This document shows positions 45,101-53,255 of a DNA stretch of 64,000 nucleotides, in pieces. The notes below the pieces were generated by a model that did not search any database, had not been told where the DNA came from, and saw only the letters and a program-made list of their open reading frames with translations. Position 1 is the stretch's first letter, and each line of letters starts with the position of its first letter. Origin of the DNA: Variovorax paradoxus (GTDB lineage Bacteria; Pseudomonadota; Gammaproteobacteria; Burkholderiales; Burkholderiaceae_C); assembly GCF_018614875.1 (NCBI RefSeq), contig NZ_JAGGNW010000010.1:62001-126000 (forward strand), written 5' to 3'. The position numbers and the translations under genes are program-made.

Positions 45101-47852
45101 CCACGGCAGCTTCACGCTGACGGCCGAGGGCAACTGGACTTACGCGGCCGACAACAGCCAAGTAGCGATCCAACAGCTGGGCGCAGGCCAATCGATCAAC
45201 GACAGCTTCACGGCGGTGTCCTCAGACGGTACCGCGAGTCAGCTAGTGACTGTCACCATCACCGGCACCAACGATGTGCCGGTGATCGGCGGCGTGGCCA
45301 GCGGCGCAGTGACCGAGGATGCCTCGTCGCCGAACCTGAGCACCAGTGGCGCGCTGACGATCGCCGATGTCGACCAGGGCCAGTCCAGCTTTGCGTCCCA
45401 GGCCGGTACAGTCGGCAGCAATGGCTACGGCAGCTTCACGCTGGCGGCCAACGGCAGCTGGAGCTACACAGCCAACAACAGCCAAGCGGCGATCCAGCAG
45501 CTGGGCGCCGGCCAGTCGATCAACGACAGCTTCACGGCGGTGTCCTCCGACGGCACCGCCAGCCGGGTGGTGACTGTAACCATCACCGGCACCAACGACG
45601 TGCCGGTCATCGGTGGCGTCTCCAGCGGCGCAGTGACCGAGGATGCCTCGGCGCCGAATCTGAGCACCAGCGGCGCGCTGACCATTGCCGATGTCGATGC
45701 GGGCCAGTCCAGCTTCGCGGCCCAGGCTGGCACCACCGGCAGCAACGGCTACGGCAGCTTCACGCTCGCGGCCGGCGGCAACTGGACTTACACGGCCAAC
45801 GACAGCCAAGCCGCGATCCAGCAACTGGGCGCCGGCCAATCGCTCAGCGACAGCTTCACGGCGGTGTCCTCAGACGGTACCGCCAGCCGGGTGGTGACTG
45901 TGACCATCGCCGGCGCAAACGATGCGCCGGTGCTGAGCGCTGCCGCGACACCGGTCCTGGCATCGGTCAACGCGGGTGCAGGCGCACCGATCGGGGCCGT
46001 CGGTACGCTCGTGTCCAGCCTGGTGAATCCGAACCCACCGGCCGGCGGGCTCGACAACGTGGGCGACGCGGACAACGGCGCCATCACCGGCATCGCATTG
46101 ACGGGCGCGAATGCTACCAATGGAAGCTGGTGGTACTCCACCAATGGCGGCGCCAACTGGACGGCGCTGGGTGCGGTGTCGAACTCGTCCGCACTGCTGT
46201 TGGCGGCGGACGCCAACACGCGCGTCTACTTCCAGGCCAGCTCGACCTTCAGCGGGACCGTTAGCGATGCCATCACCTTCCGTGCCTGGGACCAGACGAG
46301 CGGCGCGGCTGGCACCACGGTGAGCACCGTGACGAATGGAGGCAGCTCCGCGTTCTCGAGCGCCACCGACACGGCGAGCATCACCGTCACCGTCGCCGTG
46401 GGGAACGAGAACCCGGTCGGCATGGCCGACAGGATCATTGTCTCGAACAGCACGCTCGTCACGCTGTCGGTGAACTCGCTGCTCGGCAACGACACCGACA
46501 TCGACGGTCTCGCGTTGACGATCACCAGCGTCGGCAGCGCGGTCGGGATTTCCGGCCTGACCCTGGATGCCGCCAATGGCACGATCAGCTTCATGAGCGG
46601 CAGCACGACCGGCGCCACGGCGGGCAGCTTCCAGTACACCGTGTCGGACGGCGCCGGGGGCACCGCGACGGCAACGGCGACGATCGACATCAGAGCCGTG
46701 TCTGCCGGGAACACCGGCGAGACGATCGACCTGAGCACCGCCGGTGCGTACCAGGCCTCGTTCATCGACGGGCGCGGCGGCGCCGACACTCTGACGGGCG
46801 GTGCGGCCGGCGACGTTTTCATCGGTGGGACCGGCAACTCAACCGATACGCTGGTTGGCTCGGCCGGCAACGACCTCCTGATCGGCGGCGACGGCAACGA
46901 CAGGCTGTCCGGCGACGCTGGCAACGACGTGCTGCGCGGTGGCATCGGCAACGATGACGAGATGGACGGCGGCGCCGGCAACGAGGACCTGCTCGACTTC
47001 TCGGACGGGACCGTGGCGGTCAATTTCACGCTGGTTCAGAGTACGGCATCGACCAGCATCGCCAACGGCACGGCCGGGCTCGGCAACAACGACAGCTACC
47101 AGAACATCGAAGGCGTGATCGGAACGGACCTGGCCGACACCCTCACGGGCAGCGCATCCAGCGACATCATCCGCGGCGGCAAGGGCAACGACACGCTCGA
47201 CGGCGCTGCCGGCAACGCAGACCTGATCGACTTCTCCGACGGCACCGCCGGCCTCACGTTCACGCTGGCGCAAAACAGCAGCGCCACAAGCTTCGATGCC
47301 AGCGCCGCCGGGCTCGGCACCGACAGCTACAGGAACTTCGAGGGCGTCATTGGCACGGCCTTCGCCGACACGATCACCGGGTCGGCGTTCAACGACGTAT
47401 TGCGCGGCGGCGGTGGCAACGATGTGATAAATGGCCTGGCCGGCGATGACCGCATCGCCGGCGGAACTGGCGCCGACATCCTCACCGGCGGCGCGGACAA
47501 CGACACTTTCGTCTTCGATTCCGCACCCAACGCGGTGGACTCGATCACGGACTTCAACGCCTCGGGATCCGTGGCGAGCGGCGACCTGATCGAGCTCTCG
47601 CTCGGCACCTTCACGGCCCTATCGACGGCGAGCGGAAACACGCTCTCGGCGGCCGAGTTCGCATCGTTGAACGGCGGTGGCGCCGGAAACACGGTAGGCG
47701 CCGGCGTGCATGTGATCTACGACAGCGCAACGGGCAACCTGTACTACGACGCCGACGGCCAGGGCGTCGCCAACCGGACGCTGGTGGCAACGCTGACGCT
47801 GAGCAATCCGGCCGATACCTTCGACAACAACGACATCAAGGTCGGCCTCTGA
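39183..47852 (+). CDS. Giant RTX/VCBS-repeat type I-secreted protein
   Basis: A 2889-residue secreted protein, probably an adhesin or biofilm matrix protein. There is no N-terminal signal peptide. Residues 3-65 are RTX calcium-binding nonapeptides (GGAGNDSLNGGAGNDILDGG). About 175-510 holds VCBS/cadherin-like modules. About 514-2243 holds 16 near-identical modules of about 108 residues (GTNDVPVIGGVASGAVTED). A Bap-like region follows. About 2530-2780 is a second RTX block (GGDGNDRLSGDAGNDVLRGG), and the C-terminal region (TFVFDSAPNAVDSITDF) has the look of a T1SS signal. AAAGGA precedes the ATG. The ABC exporter and HlyD adaptor genes follow at once. Codon-level repeat identity may cause assembly or phase variation. 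Confidence 0.93.
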   Translation: MTAITGSNDNDLITGTAGNDTINSGNGDDTVSGGAGNDSLNGGAGNDILDGGSGSDQLNGGSGNDTLIYNVSENIAAGTTDVYTGGSGTDTLELHLTRAQWLDSATQTQIAAYLAHLAAVTNAKTGEVSNGSASDFVFSFGSSRLTVQMTECLRVLVDGVALNPANEAVQARGDAGATTEDGPGIQIHVLQNDLVPDLVKSLALASAPNHGTATLVQPAMGDPSTWYFQYQPHAADFQHLAAGENATDTFTYEVKDADGGTALATVTVTITGANDGPVVTAQDLVGAVSEQAAPVGLLSDTGVIGFSDVDLSDVHLVSANGTPVGSVLGSLTAVKVSDSTGTGTGGQLTWTYTVPANAVEYLAAGETRVESFTITLNDQHGGLVTRQIDVTITGTNDMPKIGAADASAAVTEDAATTTLSDSGTISFDDVDLSDAHTVSVATDPGNSLGGVLTAGVTDTATGAGDGTVTWHYSVANATTQHLAAGQTATETFTVHINDGHGGTVDQQITVTVTGTNDVPVIGGVAGGAVTEDASTPNLSTSGALTISDVDAGQSSFTAQGGTVGNHGYGSFTLTADGNWTYTANNSQAAIQQLGADQSLNDSFTAVSSDGTASQVVTVTITGTNDVPVIGGVASGAVTEDASAPNLSTSGALTIADVDAGQSSFAVQTGTTGSNGHGSFTLAADGNWTYTADNSQVAIQQLGAGQSISESFTAVSSDGTASQVVTVTITGTNDVPVIGGVAGGAVTEDASAPNLSTSGALTIADVDAGQSSFAVQAGTTGSNGHGSFTLAADGNWTYTADNSQAAIQQLGAGQSINDSFTAMSSDGTASQVVTVTITGTNDVPVIGGVATGAVTEDASAPNLSTSGALTIADVDAGQSSFTAQAGTVGSNGYGSFTLAANGSWAYTAGNGQSAIQQLGAGQSINDSFTAVSSDGTASQVVTVTIAGTNDVPVIGGVASGAVTEDASAPNLSTSGALTIADADAGQSSFAAQAGTVGSNAYGSFTLATDGSWTYTADNGQGAIQQLGTGQSISDSFTAMSSDGTASQVVTVTITGTNDVPVIGGVASGAVIEDASAPNLSTSGALTIADVDAGQSSFTAQAGTVGSNAYGSFALAADGTWTYTADNSQAAIQQLGAGQSINDSFTAVSSDGTASQVVTVTITGTNDVPVIGGVASGAVSEDASAPNLSTSGALTIADVDAGQSSFTAQAGTAGSNGYGSFSLLTDGSWTYTADNGQSAIQQLGAGQSISDSFTAVSFDGTASQVVTITITGTNDVPVIGGVASGAVTEDASAPNLGTSGALTIADVDAGQSSFAAQAGTTGSNGHGSFTLTAGGNWTYTADNSQAAIQQLGAGQSISDSFTAMSSDGTASQVVTVTITGTNDVPVIGGVASGAVTEDASAPNLSTSGALTIADVDAGQSSFTAQAGTAGSNGYGSFSLLADGSWTYTADNGQSAIQQLGAGQSISDSFTAVSFDGTASQVVTITITGTNDVPVIGGVASGAVTEDASAPNLSTSGALTIADVDASQSSFAAQAGTVGSNAYGSFTLAADGSWTYTADNGQGAIQQLGAGQSINDSFTAVSSDGTASQVVTVTITGTNDVPVIGGVAGGAVTEDASAPNLSTSGALTIADVDAGQSSFTAQAGTVGSNAYGSFTLATDGSWTYTADNGQGAIQQLGVGQSISDSFTAVSSDGTANQVVTVTITGTNDVPVIDGVASGAVSEDASAPNLSTSGALTIADVDQGQSSFASQGSTAGSNGYGSFTLATDGSWTYTADNSQTAIQQLGAGQSINDSFTAVSSDGTASQVVTVTITGTNDVPVIGGVASGAVTEDASAPNLSTSGALTIADVDQGQSNFASQGSAVGSNGYGSFTLAAGGNWTYTADNSQAAIQQLGAGQSINDSFTAVSSDGTASQIVTVTITGTNDVPVIGGVASGAVQEDVAVAGGNLATGGVLTIADVDAGESNFAPQASTAGSNGHGSFTLTAEGNWTYAADNSQVAIQQLGAGQSINDSFTAVSSDGTASQLVTVTITGTNDVPVIGGVASGAVTEDASSPNLSTSGALTIADVDQGQSSFASQAGTVGSNGYGSFTLAANGSWSYTANNSQAAIQQLGAGQSINDSFTAVSSDGTASRVVTVTITGTNDVPVIGGVSSGAVTEDASAPNLSTSGALTIADVDAGQSSFAAQAGTTGSNGYGSFTLAAGGNWTYTANDSQAAIQQLGAGQSLSDSFTAVSSDGTASRVVTVTIAGANDAPVLSAAATPVLASVNAGAGAPIGAVGTLVSSLVNPNPPAGGLDNVGDADNGAITGIALTGANATNGSWWYSTNGGANWTALGAVSNSSALLLAADANTRVYFQASSTFSGTVSDAITFRAWDQTSGAAGTTVSTVTNGGSSAFSSATDTASITVTVAVGNENPVGMADRIIVSNSTLVTLSVNSLLGNDTDIDGLALTITSVGSAVGISGLTLDAANGTISFMSGSTTGATAGSFQYTVSDGAGGTATATATIDIRAVSAGNTGETIDLSTAGAYQASFIDGRGGADTLTGGAAGDVFIGGTGNSTDTLVGSAGNDLLIGGDGNDRLSGDAGNDVLRGGIGNDDEMDGGAGNEDLLDFSDGTVAVNFTLVQSTASTSIANGTAGLGNNDSYQNIEGVIGTDLADTLTGSASSDIIRGGKGNDTLDGAAGNADLIDFSDGTAGLTFTLAQNSSATSFDASAAGLGTDSYRNFEGVIGTAFADTITGSAFNDVLRGGGGNDVINGLAGDDRIAGGTGADILTGGADNDTFVFDSAPNAVDSITDFNASGSVASGDLIELSLGTFTALSTASGNTLSAAEFASLNGGGAGNTVGAGVHVIYDSATGNLYYDADGQGVANRTLVATLTLSNPADTFDNNDIKVGL
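40722..45911 (+). repeat. 16 tandem VCBS coding repeats (324-bp unit)
   Basis: Sixteen direct repeats of 324 bp (108 codons), one of them (unit 14) 6 bp longer with a different N-terminal segment (QEDVAVAGGN). Units 7 and 9 are almost identical over more than 250 bp at an offset of exactly two units (648 bp), pointing to recent duplication or gene conversion. Confidence 0.92.
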
Positions 47853-47905
47853 GTCCCGCCTGCCGCCCGCCGACGCGGGCGGCGGCACCCGAGGGAAAAA
47901 TCGCC

Positions 47906-49618
47906 ATGCAGCCTCTTCTCCAGCTTCTCAAGCGGCCGCTTCTTTTTGTTGCGGGCTTCTCCTTCGTGGTGAACCTGCTGCTGCTCGCCCCGGCGCTCTT
48001 CATGCTGCAGGTGTTCGACCGCGTGCTCACGAGCCAAAGCCAGGAGACGCTGCTGGTGCTGTTGCTCGGGGTCGCCGTGGCGCTCGGCCTGATGCTGATG
48101 CTGGACTACCTGCGCAGCCGGCTGCAGGGTGTCGCGGGCAATCTGATCGCGGAGCAGCTCTCTCCGGCGGTGGCCAAGGCCATGCTGGCCCACGCGGCGC
48201 GCCGCGCCGAGCGCGCGCCCTCCGAAGGCCTGCGCGACGTCGCGGCGCTGCGCAGCCTGTTCTCCGCGCAGGGGCTGCTGGCCCTGTTCGACACGCCCTG
48301 GGCCTTCGTCTATGTCGCCGTCATCTGGCTGGCGCATCCGGTGCTGGGCATGGCCGCCGCTGCCGCGTCGGTACTGATGCTGGTCCTTGCCGTCGTGAAT
48401 GACCGCCTCACGCGCCGCGACATCGAAGCGCTGCAGAAGGAAGCGGCCACGGCCACGCGCTACCTCGAATCCGCGATGCACAACGCGGAGCTGGCGCAGT
48501 CTCTGGGGATGGGAGAGGCGCTGATCGGGCGCTGGCGGCATCTCAACGCCGGCGTCACTGCGCTGCAAGGCCCGACCGCGCGCAAGTCGGTGGCGATGGC
48601 GGCGCTCACGCGCGCCACGCGCCAGGCGGTGCAGGTCCTGCTGCAGGCACTGGGCGCTTATCTCGTCATCACGGGCGAAGGCACGCCGGGCATCCTGGTG
48701 GCCTGCACCATCCTGCTCGGCAGGGCGCTGGCGCCCGTGGAGCAAGTGGTGGGGAGCTGGCGCGTGCTGGCCGAAGGACGACTGGCCTTCGCACGCCTGT
48801 CCGAGCTGCTGGGCGCGACCGCGCGCCAGCCGGAACGCATGACGCTGCCGGCGCCGGCCGGCCGCCTGCACGCGCAGGACCTGATGTTCCGGCCGCCGAA
48901 GGGCGAGCGGATGATTCTTGCCGGCGTATCGCTGAGCCTGGAGCCCGGCGAGTCGCTGGCCATCACCGGTCCCAGCGGTGCCGGCAAGTCGACCCTGGTG
49001 CGCCTGCTGACCGGCCTGTGGAAGCCCCATGCAGGGGTCGTGCGGCTGGACGATGTCGACATCGCGCAATGGTCGCGCGCGGAGCTCGGCCCCTGGCTCG
49101 GCTATGTGCCGCAGGACGTCGAGCTGTTCGTCGGCACCGTCGCCGACAACATCGCGCGGCTGGGCGAGGTCGACCCGGACAAGGTCGTGCAGGCGGCGCA
49201 GCGCGCCGGCGTGCATGCGCTGATCCTGGGATTGCCCGAGGGCTACGACACCGTCATCGACAGCATGGGCGTGATGCTCTCGCCGGGCCAGCGCCAGCGC
49301 ATCGCACTGGCACGCGCGCTCTATGGCGACCCCAGGCTGCTGGTGCTGGACGAGCCCAACTCCAACCTGGACGGGGCCGGTGAACTGGCGCTGGGGGAGG
49401 CCCTGAAGGCGCTGCGCGGGCAGGTCACCGTGATCGTCGTCACGCACCGCAGCGCGCTGGTGCAGCACATGGACAAGCTGCTGGTGCTGGAAGCCGGTCG
49501 CGTCAAGCAGTACGGACCGGCGGCGGAGGTGATGCAGACGATCAGGCGTGCCGGCCAGAACGCGGGCGGCGCCCAGGTGGTCATGATGCCGGCGCGTCCG
49601 GCGGAGAAGGTGTCATGA
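47906..49618 (+). CDS. Type I secretion ABC transporter (PrtD/LapB-like)
   Basis: A 570-residue exporter half-transporter. Residues about 15-290 are the six-helix membrane domain (FVAGFSFVVNLLLLAPALFMLQVFDRVL). The NBD has Walker A GPSGAGKST, signature LSPGQRQRIALARAL and Walker B LLVLDEPNSNLDG. There is no N-terminal peptidase-like C39 domain, as in PrtD-type exporters for RTX proteins. It starts 53 bp after the giant RTX gene and overlaps the HlyD gene by 4 nt, so its cargo is almost certainly that protein. Confidence 0.94.
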   Translation: MQPLLQLLKRPLLFVAGFSFVVNLLLLAPALFMLQVFDRVLTSQSQETLLVLLLGVAVALGLMLMLDYLRSRLQGVAGNLIAEQLSPAVAKAMLAHAARRAERAPSEGLRDVAALRSLFSAQGLLALFDTPWAFVYVAVIWLAHPVLGMAAAAASVLMLVLAVVNDRLTRRDIEALQKEAATATRYLESAMHNAELAQSLGMGEALIGRWRHLNAGVTALQGPTARKSVAMAALTRATRQAVQVLLQALGAYLVITGEGTPGILVACTILLGRALAPVEQVVGSWRVLAEGRLAFARLSELLGATARQPERMTLPAPAGRLHAQDLMFRPPKGERMILAGVSLSLEPGESLAITGPSGAGKSTLVRLLTGLWKPHAGVVRLDDVDIAQWSRAELGPWLGYVPQDVELFVGTVADNIARLGEVDPDKVVQAAQRAGVHALILGLPEGYDTVIDSMGVMLSPGQRQRIALARALYGDPRLLVLDEPNSNLDGAGELALGEALKALRGQVTVIVVTHRSALVQHMDKLLVLEAGRVKQYGPAAEVMQTIRRAGQNAGGAQVVMMPARPAEKVS

Positions 49619-50964
49619 ACCCCGCCATGAACCACGCGGCCCATGCGATCGCGGCCAACGATCCCCTGGCGCTGCACATGCGCGAAGCGCGTCGCCTGAC
49701 GCATTGGGGCGTGGCCGTGCTGTTCTGTGGACTGCTGCCGGCGGCGGCCTGGCTGGGCTTCGCGCCGCTGTCGTCCGCCGTGGTGGCGCAGGCCCATGTG
49801 AAGGTCGACCTGAACCGGCGCCCGGTGCAGCACGCCGAAGGCGGCATCGTGCGCGAGGTCCTGGTGCGCGACGGACAGCGCGTGCGGCAGGGGGAGACTC
49901 TGCTGGTGCTGGGCGACGTTTCGGTGGATGCGGACAGGAACCGGCTGGACCATCGCGTCAAGACCGAGCGCGCGAGCCTCGCGCGGCTCGACGCCGAGCA
50001 GGGCATGGCGCGCGCGATCACCTTCCCGCCGGACGTGATCGCGACCGCGGCAACGGACCCGCGCCTGGCCGGCCAGATGGCCAAGGAGCGCGCGCTGTTC
50101 GAGGCGCGGCGCGATGCGCTGTCGGGACAGACGGGCCTGCTGCGTTCGCAGCGGCAGAAGGTGGCCGAGGAGATCGTCGCGCTGCGGGCCCAGATCGTGC
50201 AGGCGAGCGAGTCGATCAAATTCCAGAAGAGCGATCTCGAGACCAACCGCAAGCTGCTCAAGGACGGCTTCATCTCGGCCACGCGCATCGCCCAGCTCGA
50301 AGGCACCGTGGCCGACTACGGCGTGAAGATCGAGGAGCGGCGTGCGGAGCTGGCGCGCGCCGAGCAGCGTGCGGTCGATGCCGATCTGCGCATCCGCTCG
50401 CTGGAGAGCGACTACCGCCAGCAGGCGAGCGACCAGCTCAAGGCCACGGCGGCGCGGCTGGCCGAGATCGAGCAGGAGCAGCGCAAGTCGGTCGATGCCT
50501 CGGCGCGCCAGGTGATCACGGCGCCGGCCAGCGGCGAGATCATCGACCTGAAGTATTCGACGCCCGGCGCGGTGATCCCGCCGCGCGAGACGATCGCCGA
50601 CATCGTGCCGGACGATACCCGCCTGGTGACCGATGCGCGCGTCCGTCCCGAGGACATCGGCCGGGTCCACCGCGGCCAGCCGGCCGACATCCGCTTCACG
50701 GCCTTCAAGTACCGCACGACGCAGCTGGTGCACGGCAAGGTGGTCTACGTGTCGGGCGACCGCCTGCTCGACCGCGCGACCGGCGCCCCCTACTACTCGG
50801 TGCTGGTCGAGGCCGATCCGGCGTCGTTGGCGACGGCAGGAGACCTGAAGCTGCAGGCCGGCATGCCGGCCGAGATCTACCTCCAGGGGGAGGAGCGCAC
50901 CGCACTCCAGTATCTGGTGGAGCCGATCACCCAGGTGCTGCGCCGCGCCGCGCGCGAGCGCTGA
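49615..50964 (+). CDS. HlyD-family type I secretion periplasmic adaptor (PrtE-like)
   Basis: A 449-residue membrane-fusion protein. One transmembrane helix lies near residues 32-55 (WGVAVLFCGLLPAAAWLGFAPL). Then comes the biotinyl-lipoyl half (VQHAEGGIVREVLVRDGQRVRQGE), a long coiled-coil (about 110-290) and the C-terminal beta-barrel. The RTX-type ending VEPITQVLRRAARER is present. It starts inside the exporter stop codon (ATGA). No TolC-like outer-membrane gene follows, so that subunit must come from elsewhere. Confidence 0.94.
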   Translation: MNPAMNHAAHAIAANDPLALHMREARRLTHWGVAVLFCGLLPAAAWLGFAPLSSAVVAQAHVKVDLNRRPVQHAEGGIVREVLVRDGQRVRQGETLLVLGDVSVDADRNRLDHRVKTERASLARLDAEQGMARAITFPPDVIATAATDPRLAGQMAKERALFEARRDALSGQTGLLRSQRQKVAEEIVALRAQIVQASESIKFQKSDLETNRKLLKDGFISATRIAQLEGTVADYGVKIEERRAELARAEQRAVDADLRIRSLESDYRQQASDQLKATAARLAEIEQEQRKSVDASARQVITAPASGEIIDLKYSTPGAVIPPRETIADIVPDDTRLVTDARVRPEDIGRVHRGQPADIRFTAFKYRTTQLVHGKVVYVSGDRLLDRATGAPYYSVLVEADPASLATAGDLKLQAGMPAEIYLQGEERTALQYLVEPITQVLRRAARER

Positions 50965-51030
50965 GAAGGTGTGAATGAACCTGCTGCGCACCCCGATCTC
51001 GCATCTGCGGTCCTCTGGCCAGAAGGCCGC

Positions 51031-51966
51031 CTACCCCTTGCCCGCCTTGCGCCGCCCCTGCCCCGCACGCGCAGGCGCCTCATCCACGATGAGCTGGGCT
51101 TCCACGTCCTTCCACAGCTGGTCGCGCCGCGCCAGCGCCTGCGATACAGCCGCGTGCCGCAGCTGCGCCACGGCGGACACCAGGGCATTGCAAAGGAAGA
51201 AGGCCGCCGTGTAGGAGTCGAACGGCGATGCGTTCGACGTGCGCACCTGCACCCGGTGGTGCGCCAGCGCGGCCAGCGGCGCGGCGGGGCTGTCGGTGAT
51301 GGCCAGCACCTGCGCGCCCGCTTCGCGAAAGCGCTGCGCCACCTTCACCGGCCCGCTGGCGTAGCGGCGGATGCTGAAGGCCAGCAAGGCGTCTTCGGGC
51401 TGGATCCACAGCAGCTGGTCGGTGGCGGCCACCGCGCCCGCGCCCAGTTCGTGCACCCCGGGTCGGCACATGTTGAGGTGCAGGGCCAGCCAGGCCGCCA
51501 CGGGCGCGCTGTTGATCTGCGCCAACACGAAGAGCCGCCCCTTGCCCTTGGCGATGCGCGTGGCCATGGCCTCGAACGCCGCCATGTCAAGGCCGTCACG
51601 CGTGGCGGTGATGTTGTGCTGGTCGTGCAGCAGGGCGTCGTCCACGCACTGCTGCAGGCTGCGCTGCGTGCCGATGGTCACGGGGGCGCGCTGCCCGGCC
51701 GTTTGCAGCAGCGCGGTGACTTCCGCCCGCGCTTCGCGCTGCGCCTCGGCGTAGCTCGCATAGCCCAGCTTGGCGAACAGCCGCACCACGGTGGAGGCGC
51801 TGGTGCCGTTGTGCGCGGCCAGGGCGGTGGCTGATTCCAGCAAGGCGTGCGGATAGTCGCGCCCCAGCGCCTCGGCCAGCGCGCGTTCGCTGGCCGTCAG
51901 CTCGCCGCCCTGGCGGGCCAGCCGCTCGGTGAGCGAGCCGGCCGATTCTTGCAATGATGATTTCAT
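51031..51966 (-). CDS. RpiR/MurR-family transcriptional regulator
   Basis: A 311-residue regulator with an N-terminal RpiR helix-turn-helix (about 1-85; TSASTVVRLFAKLGYASYAEAQREAR) and a C-terminal SIS sugar-phosphate-like sensing domain (about 120-280; RLFVLAQINSAPVAAWLAL; VLAITDSPAAPLA). The ATG giving MKSSLQES is preceded by an AGAGA ribosome site. It is divergent from the M20 peptidase and Bug genes and likely controls them. The C-terminus is basic (RRKAGKG). Confidence 0.9.
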   Translation of the reverse strand: MKSSLQESAGSLTERLARQGGELTASERALAEALGRDYPHALLESATALAAHNGTSASTVVRLFAKLGYASYAEAQREARAEVTALLQTAGQRAPVTIGTQRSLQQCVDDALLHDQHNITATRDGLDMAAFEAMATRIAKGKGRLFVLAQINSAPVAAWLALHLNMCRPGVHELGAGAVAATDQLLWIQPEDALLAFSIRRYASGPVKVAQRFREAGAQVLAITDSPAAPLAALAHHRVQVRTSNASPFDSYTAAFFLCNALVSAVAQLRHAAVSQALARRDQLWKDVEAQLIVDEAPARAGQGRRKAGKG

Positions 51967-52067
51967 TGATGTCTCTTTTGTGAAAAAAGCATTGCAAACA
52001 CTGGCAACGCGTGCAACACTGCGGCCCAAATTTCGCCCCGGCCCGCGGGGTTCACCGAAGGAAAAAG

Positions 52068-53237
52068 ATGCAGGATACCCTTGAAGATAGCCGCTCGCAG
52101 GTGCGGGCCCGCATCCTGGACTGGCTGGCCGGCCAGGGGCAGGCCATGCAAGACCTGTTGCAGAAAGTGGTCGACATCGACAGCGGCAGCCGCAACGAAG
52201 CCGGCGTGACCGCCGTGGCCACGGCACTGCGCGAGCGGCTGGAGGCCGCCGGCGTGGACGTGCAGTTCGAGCCCGTGCCCGGCTATGGCGTGCTGCTGCA
52301 CGCGCAGGTGCCCGGGCCGGCCAAGGGCGCGCCCATCCTGCTCATGGGGCACATGGACACCGTGTACCCGGCGGGCACCGCGGCGCGCCGGCCCTTCCGC
52401 GTGGAAGGCGGGCGCGCCTACGGTCCCGGCGTGGCCGACATGAAGTCGGGCCTGGTGATGAACGTGTTCGTGGCCGAGGCCTTCGCGCGCTGCGGCGGGC
52501 TCGAGGCGCCGCTGCAGCTGTTCTTCTCGTGCGACGAAGAGATCGGCTCGGCCGCCACGCGCGAGCGCATCATGGCCAAGGCGCGCGGCGCGCGGGCGGT
52601 GCTCAACGCCGAACCGGGCCGCGTCAGCGGCAACCTCGTGACCAGCCGCAAGGGCTCGATGGTGGTGGAGTTCGAGGTCGAAGGCGTCGCCGCCCATGCG
52701 GGCATCAACCATGCGGCCGGCGCCAGTGCCATCGAGGCGCTGGCCCGCAAGATCCTGGCGCTGCATGCCCTGACCGACCCGGCCACGGGCATCACCGCCA
52801 ACGTGGGCGTGGTGCACGGCGGCATCGTGCCCAACATGGTGGCGCCGCATGCCAAGGCCGAGCTGGACATGCGCTTCACTTCGGAAACCGATCCGGAGGA
52901 ACTGCTCGCCAAGGTGCGCGCCATCGTCGAGGAAGAGTCCGTGCCGCGTACCAAGGGTCGCATTGCGGAAACACGCCGCACCCTGCCCATGAAGCCCACG
53001 CCCGACGAGCTGCTGGCGCTCTATCAGCGCGGTGCCAGGGCCCTGGGCTTCGAGGTGCAGGGAGAGTTCACCGGCGGCGCGGCCGACAGCGGCCTGACCG
53101 CCTCGGTGGGCGCGCCCACGCTGTGCGGCACCGGCCCCGTGGGCGGACACGCGCACACCGAGCGCGAGTACTGCGAGCTCGCCACCTTCGTGCCGCGCGC
53201 CCAGGCCGTGGCGCTGGCCATCCTGGACCACCCCTGA
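52068..53237 (+). CDS. M20-family peptidase (glutamate carboxypeptidase-like)
   Basis: A 389-residue zinc-dependent exopeptidase/amidohydrolase. Metal and catalytic motifs are visible: MGHMDTVYP, YGPGVADMKSG, CDEEIGS, LNAEPGR and the final His in GPVGGHAHTERE. It resembles carboxypeptidase G2-type enzymes that split C-terminal glutamate or similar amides. No signal peptide is seen, so it is cytoplasmic. AAGGA precedes the ATG. A Bug binding protein follows 18 bp later, and an RpiR regulator is divergent. Confidence 0.9.
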   Translation: MQDTLEDSRSQVRARILDWLAGQGQAMQDLLQKVVDIDSGSRNEAGVTAVATALRERLEAAGVDVQFEPVPGYGVLLHAQVPGPAKGAPILLMGHMDTVYPAGTAARRPFRVEGGRAYGPGVADMKSGLVMNVFVAEAFARCGGLEAPLQLFFSCDEEIGSAATRERIMAKARGARAVLNAEPGRVSGNLVTSRKGSMVVEFEVEGVAAHAGINHAAGASAIEALARKILALHALTDPATGITANVGVVHGGIVPNMVAPHAKAELDMRFTSETDPEELLAKVRAIVEEESVPRTKGRIAETRRTLPMKPTPDELLALYQRGARALGFEVQGEFTGGAADSGLTASVGAPTLCGTGPVGGHAHTEREYCELATFVPRAQAVALAILDHP

Positions 53238-53255
53238 TTTTCGAGAGCAGACGCC

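Noticed and set aside
40722..45911. CRISPR array
   Set aside because: The repeats are 324 bp, contiguous and protein-coding; no short spacer-separated repeats or cas genes were seen anywhere in the window.
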